Part shown: positions 43,020 to 51,672 of the stretch, one piece after another
Layout of the letters: the number at the start of each line of letters is the position of its first letter
Position numbering within the stretch: position 1 is the stretch's first letter
Source of the DNA: Rhodospirillaceae bacterium
GTDB taxonomy: Bacteria > Pseudomonadota > Alphaproteobacteria > SHVP01
Direction: 5' to 3'
NCBI GenBank assembly: GCA_002722055.1
Contig: PBKD01000002.1
Coordinates: forward strand, 139,756-203,755
Length of the DNA stretch: 64,000 bases
Translations under genes and position numbers: made by a program
The notes under the pieces: model-generated
The model's database searches: none
Told to the model about the DNA's origin: nothing
What the model saw: only the letters and a program-made list of their open reading frames with translations

Positions 43020-43901
43020 CTAATGCATGGATTTAGTATAATTTTCATTTTCGTCAGTTGAAGATCCAGTTGCCGCAGAAAAAATTCCTCGTTTCCTCTC
43101 CAAAATATAAACCACACCAAATGCAAGCACTATAATTAGCAGAGAAAAAATTGTAGTGAGAGTGCCTACTGCATATAAGTCCGGTCGGGCTGCATTTGCA
43201 GTAGCTGAAACCATGTCTACTGGAAGTGTATTAGCATCACCTGCAACAAGACTTGTTCTAGCAAATTCATCATAAGATAATGTAAAACCAAACAGGCCTA
43301 TTGCAATTAAGCCAGGGAGTACAATTGGGAAAATTACAAACCTAAGTCTTTGCCAACTAGTAGCCCCAAGATCTGTAGCTGCTTCCTCAATTGATGGGTC
43401 AAATCTCGCAAAAATTGCCAACATAATTAATACACCAAATGGAAGAGACCAAGTGAGATGGGCACCCAAACCTCCGGAATACCAAGAAGATAGCAACTCT
43501 AAATTTGCAAAACCGAGACCTATCCCAAGACTGATTAGAAAAGGGGGTGCTATTAGACTACCAATTACTCCATAGAAAACTAGATTCGATCCCTTAAAAC
43601 CCCTTCTATATGCAAGACCAGCCATGAACGAAATTATAATTGTAATTATCATTACAATAATCCCTAATATAAATGACCTTAACCAAGGCAATCTAAAGTC
43701 AAATAAATAATCTGGGAGAATAACCTGTTTAAACCAATAAAGGGAAAAGCCTTTCATAGGGAAAGTAAGCCCTCCCTCAGGTCCCTGAAATGCAAGAAAG
43801 CCTATAGTTATAAGTGGACCATATAAAAATATAACAAAGAGCAAAAAAATTGCCCCTCTGATTTTCATGGGTGTAGTACTATTTTGCCAAAAGCTAATCA
43901 T
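43020..43901 (-). CDS. potC: Polyamine-type ABC permease (PotC-like)
   Basis: A 293-residue BPD permease with six helices. The EAA loop IEEAATDLGATSWQRLRFVIFPIVLPGLI near residues 180-208 contacts the ATPase. SYDEFARTSLVAG after it is the signature of PotC/PotI-type spermidine/putrescine permeases. It is last in a potD-potB-potC order on this strand. The substrate may be a polyamine or a related amine; the binding protein is of the same type but not identical to E. coli PotD. Confidence 0.88.
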   Translation of the reverse strand: MISFWQNSTTPMKIRGAIFLLFVIFLYGPLITIGFLAFQGPEGGLTFPMKGFSLYWFKQVILPDYLFDFRLPWLRSFILGIIVMIITIIISFMAGLAYRRGFKGSNLVFYGVIGSLIAPPFLISLGIGLGFANLELLSSWYSGGLGAHLTWSLPFGVLIMLAIFARFDPSIEEAATDLGATSWQRLRFVIFPIVLPGLIAIGLFGFTLSYDEFARTSLVAGDANTLPVDMVSATANAARPDLYAVGTLTTIFSLLIIVLAFGVVYILERKRGIFSAATGSSTDENENYTKSMH

Positions 43902-43922
43902 ATCTTTCTTTCAATTATTCAG

Positions 43923-44822
43923 TTACATTTGTTTTCTTATATCAACAACTCTCATAAGACCGCCTACAAACAGCAATAGTAAAGCCAACAAAATGACTGA
44001 TTGGGCCGCTGCTATGGGATAAAAACCATTGAAAAAAGCCACAGAGACACTATTCGCTAAACTTCCAGATTGAGCTCCACTTAAAATTCTTATAGCTGTA
44101 AAATCTGTTGCAACTAAAGCCACTATAAAAATAGTTCCAATAATTATACCAGGTTTACTCATTGGTATAATAATAAATCTCAAAATTTGAAAACCTGAGG
44201 CTCCCTGATCTTTAGCTGCTTCAATTAAATTTGGATTAATTCTTGCCATAACATTAAATAAAGGCGCAACCATAAAAAGAGTAAACATATGAATATAAGA
44301 TACTATTACTGCAAATTCAGAAAATAGAAAGAATTGGACAGGCTCATCTACAATACCAATGTTAATAAGAAATGAATTGAGGATTCCTTTAGAACCTAAA
44401 AAAGGTATCCAAGATGTCATTCTTACTACACCTGATGTCCAAAAAGGAACAACTGTTAAAAGGAAGAAAAAAACTTTAACTCTGAATGAAATTAAATCAA
44501 AAACAAGAAAATATGATATAATGAAACCTAAAACTAAAGTTATTACCCAAGTAATAATAAATATTCTTGCAGTATGCCAAAGATTTAATAAAGACGACCA
44601 TTCAGAAAAAAAATCAATATAACTTGTAAAGGTAAAACCTGGTCTAGTAACAAAACCATCAAATATAAACACACTATACATAAGTATAATAGCTACAGGA
44701 ACAACTGCAAATATAAATAAAACAATAACTAAAGGTGAGGCCTGAAAATAGGCCGAGTATTTTTTAAAAATCTCGGATATTTTACTAGTTTCAGATTCTT
44801 GATTTTGGGTCTGTATAGACAT
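43923..44822 (-). CDS. potB: Polyamine-type ABC permease (PotB-like)
   Basis: A 299-residue permease with six helices. PFWTSGVVRMTSWIPFLGSKGILNSFL near residues 120-150 is a PotB/PotH hallmark, and the EAA loop is LIEAAKDQGASGFQILRFIIIPMSKPGI near residues 195-225. It is upstream of potC with a 21-base gap. The preceding binding-protein gene is separated by a terminator-like hairpin, so permease expression may be lower than that of the binding protein. Confidence 0.88.
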   Translation of the reverse strand: MSIQTQNQESETSKISEIFKKYSAYFQASPLVIVLFIFAVVPVAIILMYSVFIFDGFVTRPGFTFTSYIDFFSEWSSLLNLWHTARIFIITWVITLVLGFIISYFLVFDLISFRVKVFFFLLTVVPFWTSGVVRMTSWIPFLGSKGILNSFLINIGIVDEPVQFFLFSEFAVIVSYIHMFTLFMVAPLFNVMARINPNLIEAAKDQGASGFQILRFIIIPMSKPGIIIGTIFIVALVATDFTAIRILSGAQSGSLANSVSVAFFNGFYPIAAAQSVILLALLLLFVGGLMRVVDIRKQM

Positions 44823-44862
44823 AAATCACCATAAATACAAATAAGATATATTACTCATAAAC

Positions 44863-44903
44863 AAAAAAGAGGAGTGTGGCAACACACTCCCCTAATTTTT
44901 TTT
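44863..44903. terminator. Terminator/attenuator between the binding-protein and permease genes
   Basis: GGAGTGTG-gcaa-CACACTCC, a perfect 8-bp stem with a GNRA-type loop on the plus strand, flanked by T-runs in both directions. For the minus-strand operon it lies after the binding-protein gene and before potB, so it could end most transcripts after the binding protein and allow partial read-through. Confidence 0.88.
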
Positions 44904-44912
44904 ACAAAAAAA

Positions 44913-46220
44913 CTAAGCAGCTTGAAATGCAGACCATTTCTTAACAAGATACGCAAATTCATCGTACTCAGAGTTCCAAACAGCAATATTGCCCATTCTG
45001 TTCTTATATGAACCACCGTCACGAACATCACCTGGTTTAGCCAAAGGACCACCAAATGGACTAGTAATACCATCTTTAGTAGGTTTACCGTCAATCCAAT
45101 AAGCATACTCATCAGCTGACATAAACTTTTTAGTACGTTCTGGAGTTGGAGCATAGTAACCTTGTCTTCCAAACAATGCACCAGGAAATCCAGCCCATTG
45201 CCAGTTAAGAAGTTCGTACGCAGCATCCAATTTCTTACCTTTTAGATGACCAGCTAAAACGTTACCAATAGTCCAACCACGATATCCTTCTTTAAGATCA
45301 GCATAGACAACGTCTATCCCTTGTGTTTGAACTAAAGTAACAGCAGGAGACCACATGGATTGAATCACAGCTTCACCATTAGTCATGAAGTTAACTGACT
45401 CCATAAAGGTTGTCCAAAAAGCTCTAAAGTGACCTTGCTTTTTTAGATCATTAAGAATAACAAAAGTTTTATCAATTTCTTCTTTTGTCATATTTCCTTT
45501 ATTGCCGTACTTTATGTCTCCTCTAGCTTCGATAGCCATAGCTAAATCCATCATGCAAATATCAGGGAATGCTTGAAGGCAAACTTTACCTTTCCATTTT
45601 GGATTCAACATTTCAGCCCAAGTTTCTATTTCATAACCAACTAAATCTCTTCTATAACCAAGAGTATCTGCATTATGAACTGTTGGCATAAAAGTCAAAT
45701 AGTCACTACCACCAGCTTTAGCAAACTTATTAGCTTTTTTCTTGCCTGGGTTATAAAGCACCTTAGCTGGATGCTGGCCATCACCTATCTTAGCATCTGA
45801 CCAAGTTTTCATTGAACTTTTGTACATACCAATGCACTCATCCCAATGCTTTAACCTTTTGATTTCAATTGGTTGCAATTTCGCAGCTGGAGAACCCCAA
45901 ATTCTTCTCATTTGGTTTCCAGCAGGCTCAGCAATATCAAAAGACTTTGGTTGAGTTAAGATCTTATTTTGAATTCCATCAAAACCAAGAGCTGTCATCT
46001 CAATTTTTATACCTAAATCTTTTTCAGCTTGCTTTTGCCATGGCTCAATGTGAGAAACACCTGAACCAACGCTTCTTAGAACTACTTTCTCCTGTGCCCA
46101 TAATGTTGGAAAACCAGATATTGCACCTGTACCAACAGCAGCACCTGCAGCCGCTGCAGTGCCTTTTAGCACAGAACGTCGACTGACTTTTGAATTAACT
46201 TTCTTAGTAATTTCACTCAT
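44913..46220 (-). CDS. Polyamine-type ABC substrate-binding protein with Tat signal
   Basis: The ORF track starts at 46259; the internal Met at 46220 (MSEITKKVNSKVSRRSVLKG) is preferred because it places the Tat motif SRRSVLKG near residue 14, followed by a small hydrophobic region AAAAGAAVGTGAISGF and likely cleavage after the tryptophan region. The mature protein (~400 residues) is a type 2 periplasmic binding protein of the PotD/PotF group: MTALGFDGIQNKILTQ and LGYRRDLVGYEIETWAEMLNPKWKGKVCLQ. Tat export suggests that it folds in the cytoplasm. An extended 5' leader with small hairpins precedes it. Confidence 0.85.
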   Translation of the reverse strand: MSEITKKVNSKVSRRSVLKGTAAAAGAAVGTGAISGFPTLWAQEKVVLRSVGSGVSHIEPWQKQAEKDLGIKIEMTALGFDGIQNKILTQPKSFDIAEPAGNQMRRIWGSPAAKLQPIEIKRLKHWDECIGMYKSSMKTWSDAKIGDGQHPAKVLYNPGKKKANKFAKAGGSDYLTFMPTVHNADTLGYRRDLVGYEIETWAEMLNPKWKGKVCLQAFPDICMMDLAMAIEARGDIKYGNKGNMTKEEIDKTFVILNDLKKQGHFRAFWTTFMESVNFMTNGEAVIQSMWSPAVTLVQTQGIDVVYADLKEGYRGWTIGNVLAGHLKGKKLDAAYELLNWQWAGFPGALFGRQGYYAPTPERTKKFMSADEYAYWIDGKPTKDGITSPFGGPLAKPGDVRDGGSYKNRMGNIAVWNSEYDEFAYLVKKWSAFQAA

Positions 46221-46380
46221 CCCATAATAACCTTTTCTATAGTTTCTCGAGAAAAACATATCTAAACCATAAGGGCCCTGTGGCCCAGATATGCTGGCCT
46301 TCTAAAAACTTGATTTTTAGAAAATCCAAGGTTTATTGTTAGCATTTATTATGATCATGCAAGATTTATTTACACAAAAA

Positions 46381-47028
46381 ATGATTTTTTTCAGAAAAAA
46401 GTTAGGTTTTTCATCAAAAATAACCTTCATTTTTATATTTTTGATAATCATTTTGCCAAATGTTTGTTTAGGTAAAACCGATAATAATCAAAATAAACCT
46501 ATAAGAATTGAGAGATTTTTAAATATATCTGAAATAATAAACCTTGAAAATATATTCTGGGATATGTCAGTAGATAAAATAATTAAAAATATTAAAAGCT
46601 CAAAATATAATATGTCAGATGGGTTTAAAATTGGCTATTGCTATTTTAGATACTCTATTAATATTAAAATAAAAAATGAACCATGGGAGCTTTGGTTATG
46701 TGAAAATCCAGAAAATGGAAAATTATATGGAATTTCAATAGAAAAAGGATTCAATGGGGTTTTTTTTGAAAAAAATAAAAGCAAATCAAATTTATTTTCA
46801 AATTTTTTAAATAATTTAAAAAATATTTATGGACCTCCAGAAAAGGTTTGGAAAGAATGTCATAATACACGTTGGAATTTTACTGAACAATATAGTTGGT
46901 ACTTTGCTAAAACAACTATATCTTTTGTAATTCGAGATATTCCCTTGAAACAAATGGCAATTCATTACCATAAGCCGACAGGAATAAAGGATTTCGGACC
47001 AGGAATCTGTTCTGCACAACCAGAATAA
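46381..47028 (+). CDS. Hypothetical exported protein inserted in the pot locus
   Basis: The ORF track start (46336) gives a long, unlikely leader; Met 46381 (MIFFRKKLGFSSKITFIFIFLIIILPNVCLGK) begins a proper signal peptide, giving 215 residues. The mature part is ~185 residues with four or more cysteines (IGYCYF, WLCEN, KECHNT, GICSA), so disulphides are likely in the periplasm. I do not recognise the family. It lies on the opposite strand between potA and the binding-protein gene and reads toward potA. It may be unrelated to transport. Its presence is unusual because pot genes are normally contiguous. Confidence 0.65.
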   Translation: MIFFRKKLGFSSKITFIFIFLIIILPNVCLGKTDNNQNKPIRIERFLNISEIINLENIFWDMSVDKIIKNIKSSKYNMSDGFKIGYCYFRYSINIKIKNEPWELWLCENPENGKLYGISIEKGFNGVFFEKNKSKSNLFSNFLNNLKNIYGPPEKVWKECHNTRWNFTEQYSWYFAKTTISFVIRDIPLKQMAIHYHKPTGIKDFGPGICSAQPE

Positions 47029-47079
47029 AAATAATATATCAAATTGATTATTTTTAGCCTTAAGATTTGTTAGGAATAT

Positions 47080-48174
47080 TTATTTTTTTAGAAGATGTAA
47101 ATCCTTAGCTTCCCAGCTTGCTAAAATTTTATCACCCATATCAACTGGATCTTTGAAATAATCTTTTTCATCAGAGTTTGCTACAATTAGTTCACCATTT
47201 TCTTTAGCCATAGTTACTTTAACCCAAGTACCCTGATATTCAATAGAGTGTACTATCCCTGATTGATGATTTATTGCATCAGGCTTACCATCATTTCGAG
47301 AAATACTCACTTTATCCCTTCTAACAGAAAAACTAACATTTGAGCCCTCTTGAAGATTATTTGATAGAATTTTATACTTACATCCGTCGCTCCCTGTGAC
47401 CTCAGCATCCTTTTCGGATATTTTATTTATATCACCTTTGAATACATTCCAACCTCCCATAAACTCAGCTACATAAGAGGTCTCAGGTGTTGTATAAATC
47501 TCTTGTGCGGTACCTGCCTGATCAATTACTCCCTGGTCCATTACAACAATCATATCTGCAAGAGCCAATGCCTCTGGTTGAGTGTGAGTAACATGAATAA
47601 ATGTTATTCCAATTTCTTTTTGTAATCTTCGTAATTCTTCACGCATTTGTAGACGTAAATACTCGTCTAGTGCAGATAAAGGTTCATCTAGAAGCAAAAC
47701 TTTAGGATTAGTGATTAAGGACCTAGCTAAGGCAACCCTTTGCTGTTGGCCTCCTGACAATTGGGCAGGTAGCCTGTCAGCAAGGTGAGTCATTTTAACT
47801 GTCTCTAAAACTTCCATAGCACTGTTTCTTCGCTCATCTTTTTCTATACCCTTAACCCTAAGGCTAAAAGCAACATTTTCTGCTACAGTAAGATGAGGAA
47901 AAAGAGCGTAACTTTGAAACATCATAGAAGTGCCTCTTTGCACTGGCTCTAAACCAAAAGTTTGTTCACCACCGATTAAAACCTCACCAGATGTAGGCTC
48001 CTCATGACCAGCAATCATCCTTAGTATTGTAGTTTTTCCGCAACCAGATGGACCAATCATACAACAATAGGCACCGTCAGGGATAGTTAAACTAACATCA
48101 TTTACTGCTTGAGTTTCACCAAATGATTTTACTAGGCTTTTAAGTTCAACTTGTCCATTGCCAGATGTACTCAT
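47080..48174 (-). CDS. potA: Polyamine-type ABC ATP-binding protein (PotA-like)
   Basis: A 364-residue ABC ATPase. Walker A is IGPSGCGKTTI near residue 37, the signature QLSGGQQQRVALARSL near 138, Walker B KVLLLDEPLSALDEYLR near 158, and HVTHTQPEALA is the H-loop. A C-terminal TOBE-type regulatory domain follows (residues ~240-364, NVSFSVRRDKVSI). It energises the PotB/PotC permease. It is separated from the other pot genes by an oppositely oriented hypothetical gene, so it must be transcribed on its own. Confidence 0.93.
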   Translation of the reverse strand: MSTSGNGQVELKSLVKSFGETQAVNDVSLTIPDGAYCCMIGPSGCGKTTILRMIAGHEEPTSGEVLIGGEQTFGLEPVQRGTSMMFQSYALFPHLTVAENVAFSLRVKGIEKDERRNSAMEVLETVKMTHLADRLPAQLSGGQQQRVALARSLITNPKVLLLDEPLSALDEYLRLQMREELRRLQKEIGITFIHVTHTQPEALALADMIVVMDQGVIDQAGTAQEIYTTPETSYVAEFMGGWNVFKGDINKISEKDAEVTGSDGCKYKILSNNLQEGSNVSFSVRRDKVSISRNDGKPDAINHQSGIVHSIEYQGTWVKVTMAKENGELIVANSDEKDYFKDPVDMGDKILASWEAKDLHLLKK

Positions 48175-48384
48175 CTAAATATTCCTTAATTAGAAAAAAT
48201 ATTAAAACCAAAAATTTTTGCCAAACCATAGCATATCTAGAATATGATATTTGAGACAAAAACATATTCATGGCAAATTATTGCCCATCAACCAGTAAGT
48301 CAAGGAAGTTGATAGAAAATATAAAAAAAAAAATACAAAAAATTGAACTTATAGAAATATAAAGCAAGATTATTTAATAAAAAC

Positions 48385-49326
48385 CTACTCTCCGAACAGT
48401 TTATCAGACTCTTTTTTGTGTTTTGCAAGAGCCATAAGTCTTTTATCTCTCCACTTTTGTCTTGAAATATTATCATCTAATGACCTAATTTGCCTTTGTT
48501 CAAACTCAACTTTGTGATAAAAAGATTCATTCCATTCTTTGACCTCGAGTTCAGATGCAACATTTTGGTAAATTGGCCCGTACCTTTTTGCATAATCTGA
48601 AATTCCCCCTGGAGCATTAAGATCAATTGTTTCCATTGGACCCATAAATGACCACCTCAAACCTAGTCCATATTTTACAGTTTTATCTAAATCATATGAA
48701 TCCACATAACCCATAGAAACTAACTTAAAAGCTTCATTCAGAAGTGCTCCTTGAAGACGATTAAGAATAAAACCATCTATTTCTTTTTTAACGACTATTG
48801 GTTTTTGCTCAATTTTATTCATTAATCCTGAGACAAATTCTACTATTTTTTTATCAGTAAATTCAGAAGGTACTATCTCTACTAAAGGAACCAAGCTTGG
48901 AGGGTTAACAGGGTGAACTACTAAAAATCTCTCTGGATGATTTAAACCTTCTGAAAATATAGAAGCCTTTATTCCCGATGTAGATGAACCAATTGCAACA
49001 CTTTTGTCTACTATGCTATCTAACTTCGAAAATATATCTTTTTTTATTTCTAAATTTTCTGGCCCACATTCTTGGATATAATCAACATTTTCAATTGCTT
49101 TTTTTAAATTATTTGTAACTGATATTTTCTTTATAAAAATATTGGGTTCGTCATTTAATAAACCCAGTTTATATAACTCTTGGGTCGTAATTGAAAGTTG
49201 GAGTATTGAATTTTCAATTGCTTTATGATCTGTATCATAAAGCACCACTTGTTTAAATTTCTTAGCAAAGACTATCGCCCATGCCCTTCCAATCATTCCT
49301 GCTCCAATTATTGCTATTTTTTTCAT
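48385..49326 (-). CDS. 3-hydroxyacyl-CoA dehydrogenase-family protein (lambda-crystallin/carnitine dehydrogenase-like)
   Basis: A 313-residue NAD-dependent dehydrogenase. The Rossmann motif is KIAIIGAGMIGRAWAIVFAKK, followed by VLYDTDH for NAD selectivity. VDYIQECGPENLEIKKDIF, ERFLVVHPVNPPSLVPLVEIVPS with the catalytic His, and DGFILNRLQGALLNEAFKLVSMG match the carnitine dehydrogenase / lambda-crystallin branch more than beta-oxidation FadB. GMIGRAWA instead of GxMGxGIA supports this. Reaction: oxidation of a secondary alcohol such as carnitine, gulonate or a 3-hydroxyacid. Substrate not decided. Confidence 0.86.
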   Translation of the reverse strand: MKKIAIIGAGMIGRAWAIVFAKKFKQVVLYDTDHKAIENSILQLSITTQELYKLGLLNDEPNIFIKKISVTNNLKKAIENVDYIQECGPENLEIKKDIFSKLDSIVDKSVAIGSSTSGIKASIFSEGLNHPERFLVVHPVNPPSLVPLVEIVPSEFTDKKIVEFVSGLMNKIEQKPIVVKKEIDGFILNRLQGALLNEAFKLVSMGYVDSYDLDKTVKYGLGLRWSFMGPMETIDLNAPGGISDYAKRYGPIYQNVASELEVKEWNESFYHKVEFEQRQIRSLDDNISRQKWRDKRLMALAKHKKESDKLFGE

Positions 49327-49382
49327 TCTAAGCTCTTAGTTAAAGTATGGTGTAAATATTAAGAGAAAACTATACTATTTGT

Positions 49383-49880
49383 CTAAAAATATATAAAGGT
49401 TAATAGCATCGATATTCCTCCAGCTACCAACGGTAAAGGTATAGAGATAATTATCCTTCTATATGCAAAACCCCAACCTAAAAAAGGAATCTCCCACATC
49501 AACATTCTAGTAATTTGGAAACTAGACCACCCGGTTAAAAAAGCAACTAACTGAGGATAGCCCGCTCCAAGTTTATAGAAGGCAATCGCAACTGGAAAAG
49601 CTACGATTGGACCTGAGGGAACAAAAGCACCTATAATGGCCGCAATAAGCACGCCAATAAACCCTGAGTCACTTCCTATCCAACCTGAAATAATTTGCTC
49701 AGGAAGTAAAACAGTAATAAACCCTGCCGCTAAAAGAGAAAATGGTAGCCGAGGCAAAATAACGATTAACTGATCATAAGATATGCTAAGTGCTTGAGAA
49801 ATATTTTCTTTATTTTTAAAATATACAATAAAAAAAAGTACAAAGGCAATAAACCAAATTAAAAGAGCAGATACTAGCAT
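49383..49880 (-). CDS. Half-size permease, paralogue of the adjacent gene
   Basis: A 165-residue protein with about five hydrophobic segments. GAFVPSGPIVAFPVAIAFYKLGAGYPQLVAFLTGWSSF and RMLMWEIPFLGWGF align almost position by position with the neighbour at 49881 (GGVTPGGPMVSFP... and RTIAWEIPLMGID). The PxGPxxxFP motif is reminiscent of ArsP/YraQ-type (DUF318) permeases, which form two halves in one chain. Here the halves are separate genes: this one begins at the base next to the stop of the upstream one, so they are translationally coupled. Substrate unknown. Confidence 0.72.
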   Translation of the reverse strand: MLVSALLIWFIAFVLFFIVYFKNKENISQALSISYDQLIVILPRLPFSLLAAGFITVLLPEQIISGWIGSDSGFIGVLIAAIIGAFVPSGPIVAFPVAIAFYKLGAGYPQLVAFLTGWSSFQITRMLMWEIPFLGWGFAYRRIIISIPLPLVAGGISMLLTFIYF

Positions 49881-50441
49881 CTAATTATTTTTTTCCATAG
49901 CGAAATAGTTGTTGAAAAATTTTCTATATAATAGTCCGGCTATAATAGGTAAAATTAATGATGAGAGAAATCTTATTATAGTGAAATCTATACCCATTAA
50001 TGGAATCTCCCATGCAATAGTTCTTGTAAAACTTATTGTTGTCCAGGCAGTAATAAAAGCAATGAGTGATCCAATATCTGCTCCTTTAGATCTAAGAGAT
50101 ATTAACAAAGGAAAAGAAACCATTGGACCACCAGGGGTAACACCTCCAACAAGAGTAGCTATCAATATACCTTTAAAACCACTCTCTTTACCCAACCATT
50201 TCCCAATAAATTTTGAAGGTAATAATATATGCATCGACCCAACCAATAAAATTCCACCTCCTAAGATTGGAAGAATTTTTAATAATAAATTTAGGTCTTC
50301 AACTAAGGATAAATATAATATATCTATACCTTTAATTAAATAAACAGCAATACCTGATATAAGGGTAATAAAAATTAAAACAATAAAAGATGTATCAAAA
50401 AAATTGAAATAATTTTTTCTTATATTTTTAGAATTTTTCAT
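49881..50441 (-). CDS. Half-size permease, first of the paralogous pair
   Basis: A 186-residue membrane protein with about five hydrophobic segments after a short basic N-terminus. LLPSKFIGKWLGKESGFKGILIATLVGGVTPGGPMVSFPLLIS and FITAWTTISFTRTIAWEIPLMGI form the conserved core, repeated in the downstream gene. It is probably one half of an inverted- or direct-repeat permease of the ArsP/YraQ kind, exported solute not known. It follows msrB on the same strand after a ~53-base gap. The pair probably functions as a heterodimer. Confidence 0.72.
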   Translation of the reverse strand: MKNSKNIRKNYFNFFDTSFIVLIFITLISGIAVYLIKGIDILYLSLVEDLNLLLKILPILGGGILLVGSMHILLPSKFIGKWLGKESGFKGILIATLVGGVTPGGPMVSFPLLISLRSKGADIGSLIAFITAWTTISFTRTIAWEIPLMGIDFTIIRFLSSLILPIIAGLLYRKFFNNYFAMEKNN

Positions 50442-50494
50442 AATAATTTTTCTAGAAAATAAGTTTTGATAAATAAAGAACTAAAATCATAAAA

Positions 50495-50893
50495 TTATTT
50501 TTTTAATGCTTTATGTTTCAAGCATATAGAATTAATACAATATCTCAATCCTGTTGGCACAGGACCGTCATCAAAAACATGACCAAGATGAGACCCACAA
50601 TTTTTACAAGAAACCTCTGTTCTAATCATTCCATGGGAAAAGTCAGTTTTAGATACTACTTTATTTTCATTTATCGCTTGAAAAAAACTAGGCCAACCAG
50701 TACCAGAATCGAATTTAGATTCGGAGGAAAATAAATCATTTCCACATGCCGCACAAAGGTATATACCTGGATCTTTATGGTCAAAATACTTTCCTGTAAA
50801 GGGCCTTTCAGTTCCACTATTTCTCAATACCTCAAACTCTTCTGTTGTCAGTTTTTCTTTCCATTGATTATCAGTGAGTTTAAATTTAGTCAT
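50495..50893 (-). CDS. msrB: Peptide-methionine (R)-S-oxide reductase MsrB
   Basis: A 132-residue MsrB that repairs methionine-R-sulphoxide. Zinc ligands are CAAC near residue 48 and CKNCG near residue 97. [12 protein letters not shown] and [17 protein letters not shown] are the family core. The catalytic Cys is in [13 protein letters not shown], where RYCINS is canonical. The following ICLKH differs from the common SASLRF form, and that second Cys could act as the resolving cysteine. The [14 protein letters not shown] segment is standard. Confidence 0.95.
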   Translation of the reverse strand: MTKFKLTDNQWKEKLTTEEFEVLRNSGTERPFTGKYFDHKDPGIYLCAACGNDLFSSESKFDSGTGWPSFFQAINENKVVSKTDFSHGMIRTEVSCKNCGSHLGHVFDDGPVPTGLRYCINSICLKHKALKK

Positions 50894-50951
50894 AAGTATT
50901 TATTAATGTAAAAAAGCACACTAGTAAATATTAAGTTTTATTTTCTTTTGA

Positions 50952-51488
50952 TTAATTAGCTGATGCTGTAGTACTACTTGAACTACTGGAACTACCAGTG
51001 CCACTATCATTATCTCCATAACCACCAATGGAAAGTACAGTGAGAACAGCTGCACCAGTCAATAAGATCAATGATGTTAAACCAATAGTTGCCACACCTG
51101 TGGATAAACCTGCACTAGAAGCAATACTTCCTGATAATTTATTATTAGTAATTCCCTTTACTTCCCTCACTGATTTTCCAGAAGTTGGCTGAGGATTACT
51201 TATTCTATCGAGAGATCTTTGGTTTTTTATGAAGTTTTCTCTTTTACACTCTGGCGCTAAATTATTTTTATTAGGATCACATTTACTTGATATACGCTTT
51301 GTAATTATCCTTCTTTTTGATAAATTTTTGTCACTCAACACTTCTTTTCTTGCTTTTTTTAAAAGTTCTTGAGAAGTATCTGTAAATTTTATAGAAGAGT
51401 CTCCAGTTTGCGCATAGACAAATGGACTTAAAACAGAAAAGTTTAAGATCGCTGTTATAAATATTAATATTTTAATTAATCTATTCAT
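50952..51488 (-). CDS. Exported protein with C-terminal helix and Ser-rich tail
   Basis: A 178-residue protein. It has a signal peptide (MNRLIKILIFITAILNFSVLSPFVYAQ), then ~80 polar residues with two cysteines (SKCDPN and PECKRE). A hydrophobic segment follows (VATIGLTSLILLTGAAVLTVLSIG), then a short Gly/Asp/Ser/Thr tail (DNDSGTGSSSSSSSTTASAN). The hydrophobic segment followed by a low-complexity tail could be a membrane anchor exposed to the periplasm, or a sorting-type signal. No family recognised. Similar small proteins occur in marine alphaproteobacteria by memory only. Confidence 0.6.
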   Translation of the reverse strand: MNRLIKILIFITAILNFSVLSPFVYAQTGDSSIKFTDTSQELLKKARKEVLSDKNLSKRRIITKRISSKCDPNKNNLAPECKRENFIKNQRSLDRISNPQPTSGKSVREVKGITNNKLSGSIASSAGLSTGVATIGLTSLILLTGAAVLTVLSIGGYGDNDSGTGSSSSSSSTTASAN

Positions 51489-51672
51489 TGCAGTGTCAAA
51501 TAAAAAGTTAATTAAATAATAACTTAGTTAATGATTTATTAAATTATATAATAATTTGCTTAAATACCTTATAAAACACAATAAAGTAATAGATTATAGG
51601 GATAAAATACGTATTCTAATAATAATTTATTAATTCTTCACTTTTTTCAATAATCAGAAACAATGATATAAG

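Noticed and set aside
44855-45226. Minus-strand ORF of 123 aa
   Set aside because: It lies in another frame inside the polyamine-type binding-protein gene and has no domain; it is a shadow.
48209-48220. CAAAAATTTTTG palindrome upstream of potA
   Set aside because: A/T-only palindromes of this size are common in such AT-rich spacers; no further support.
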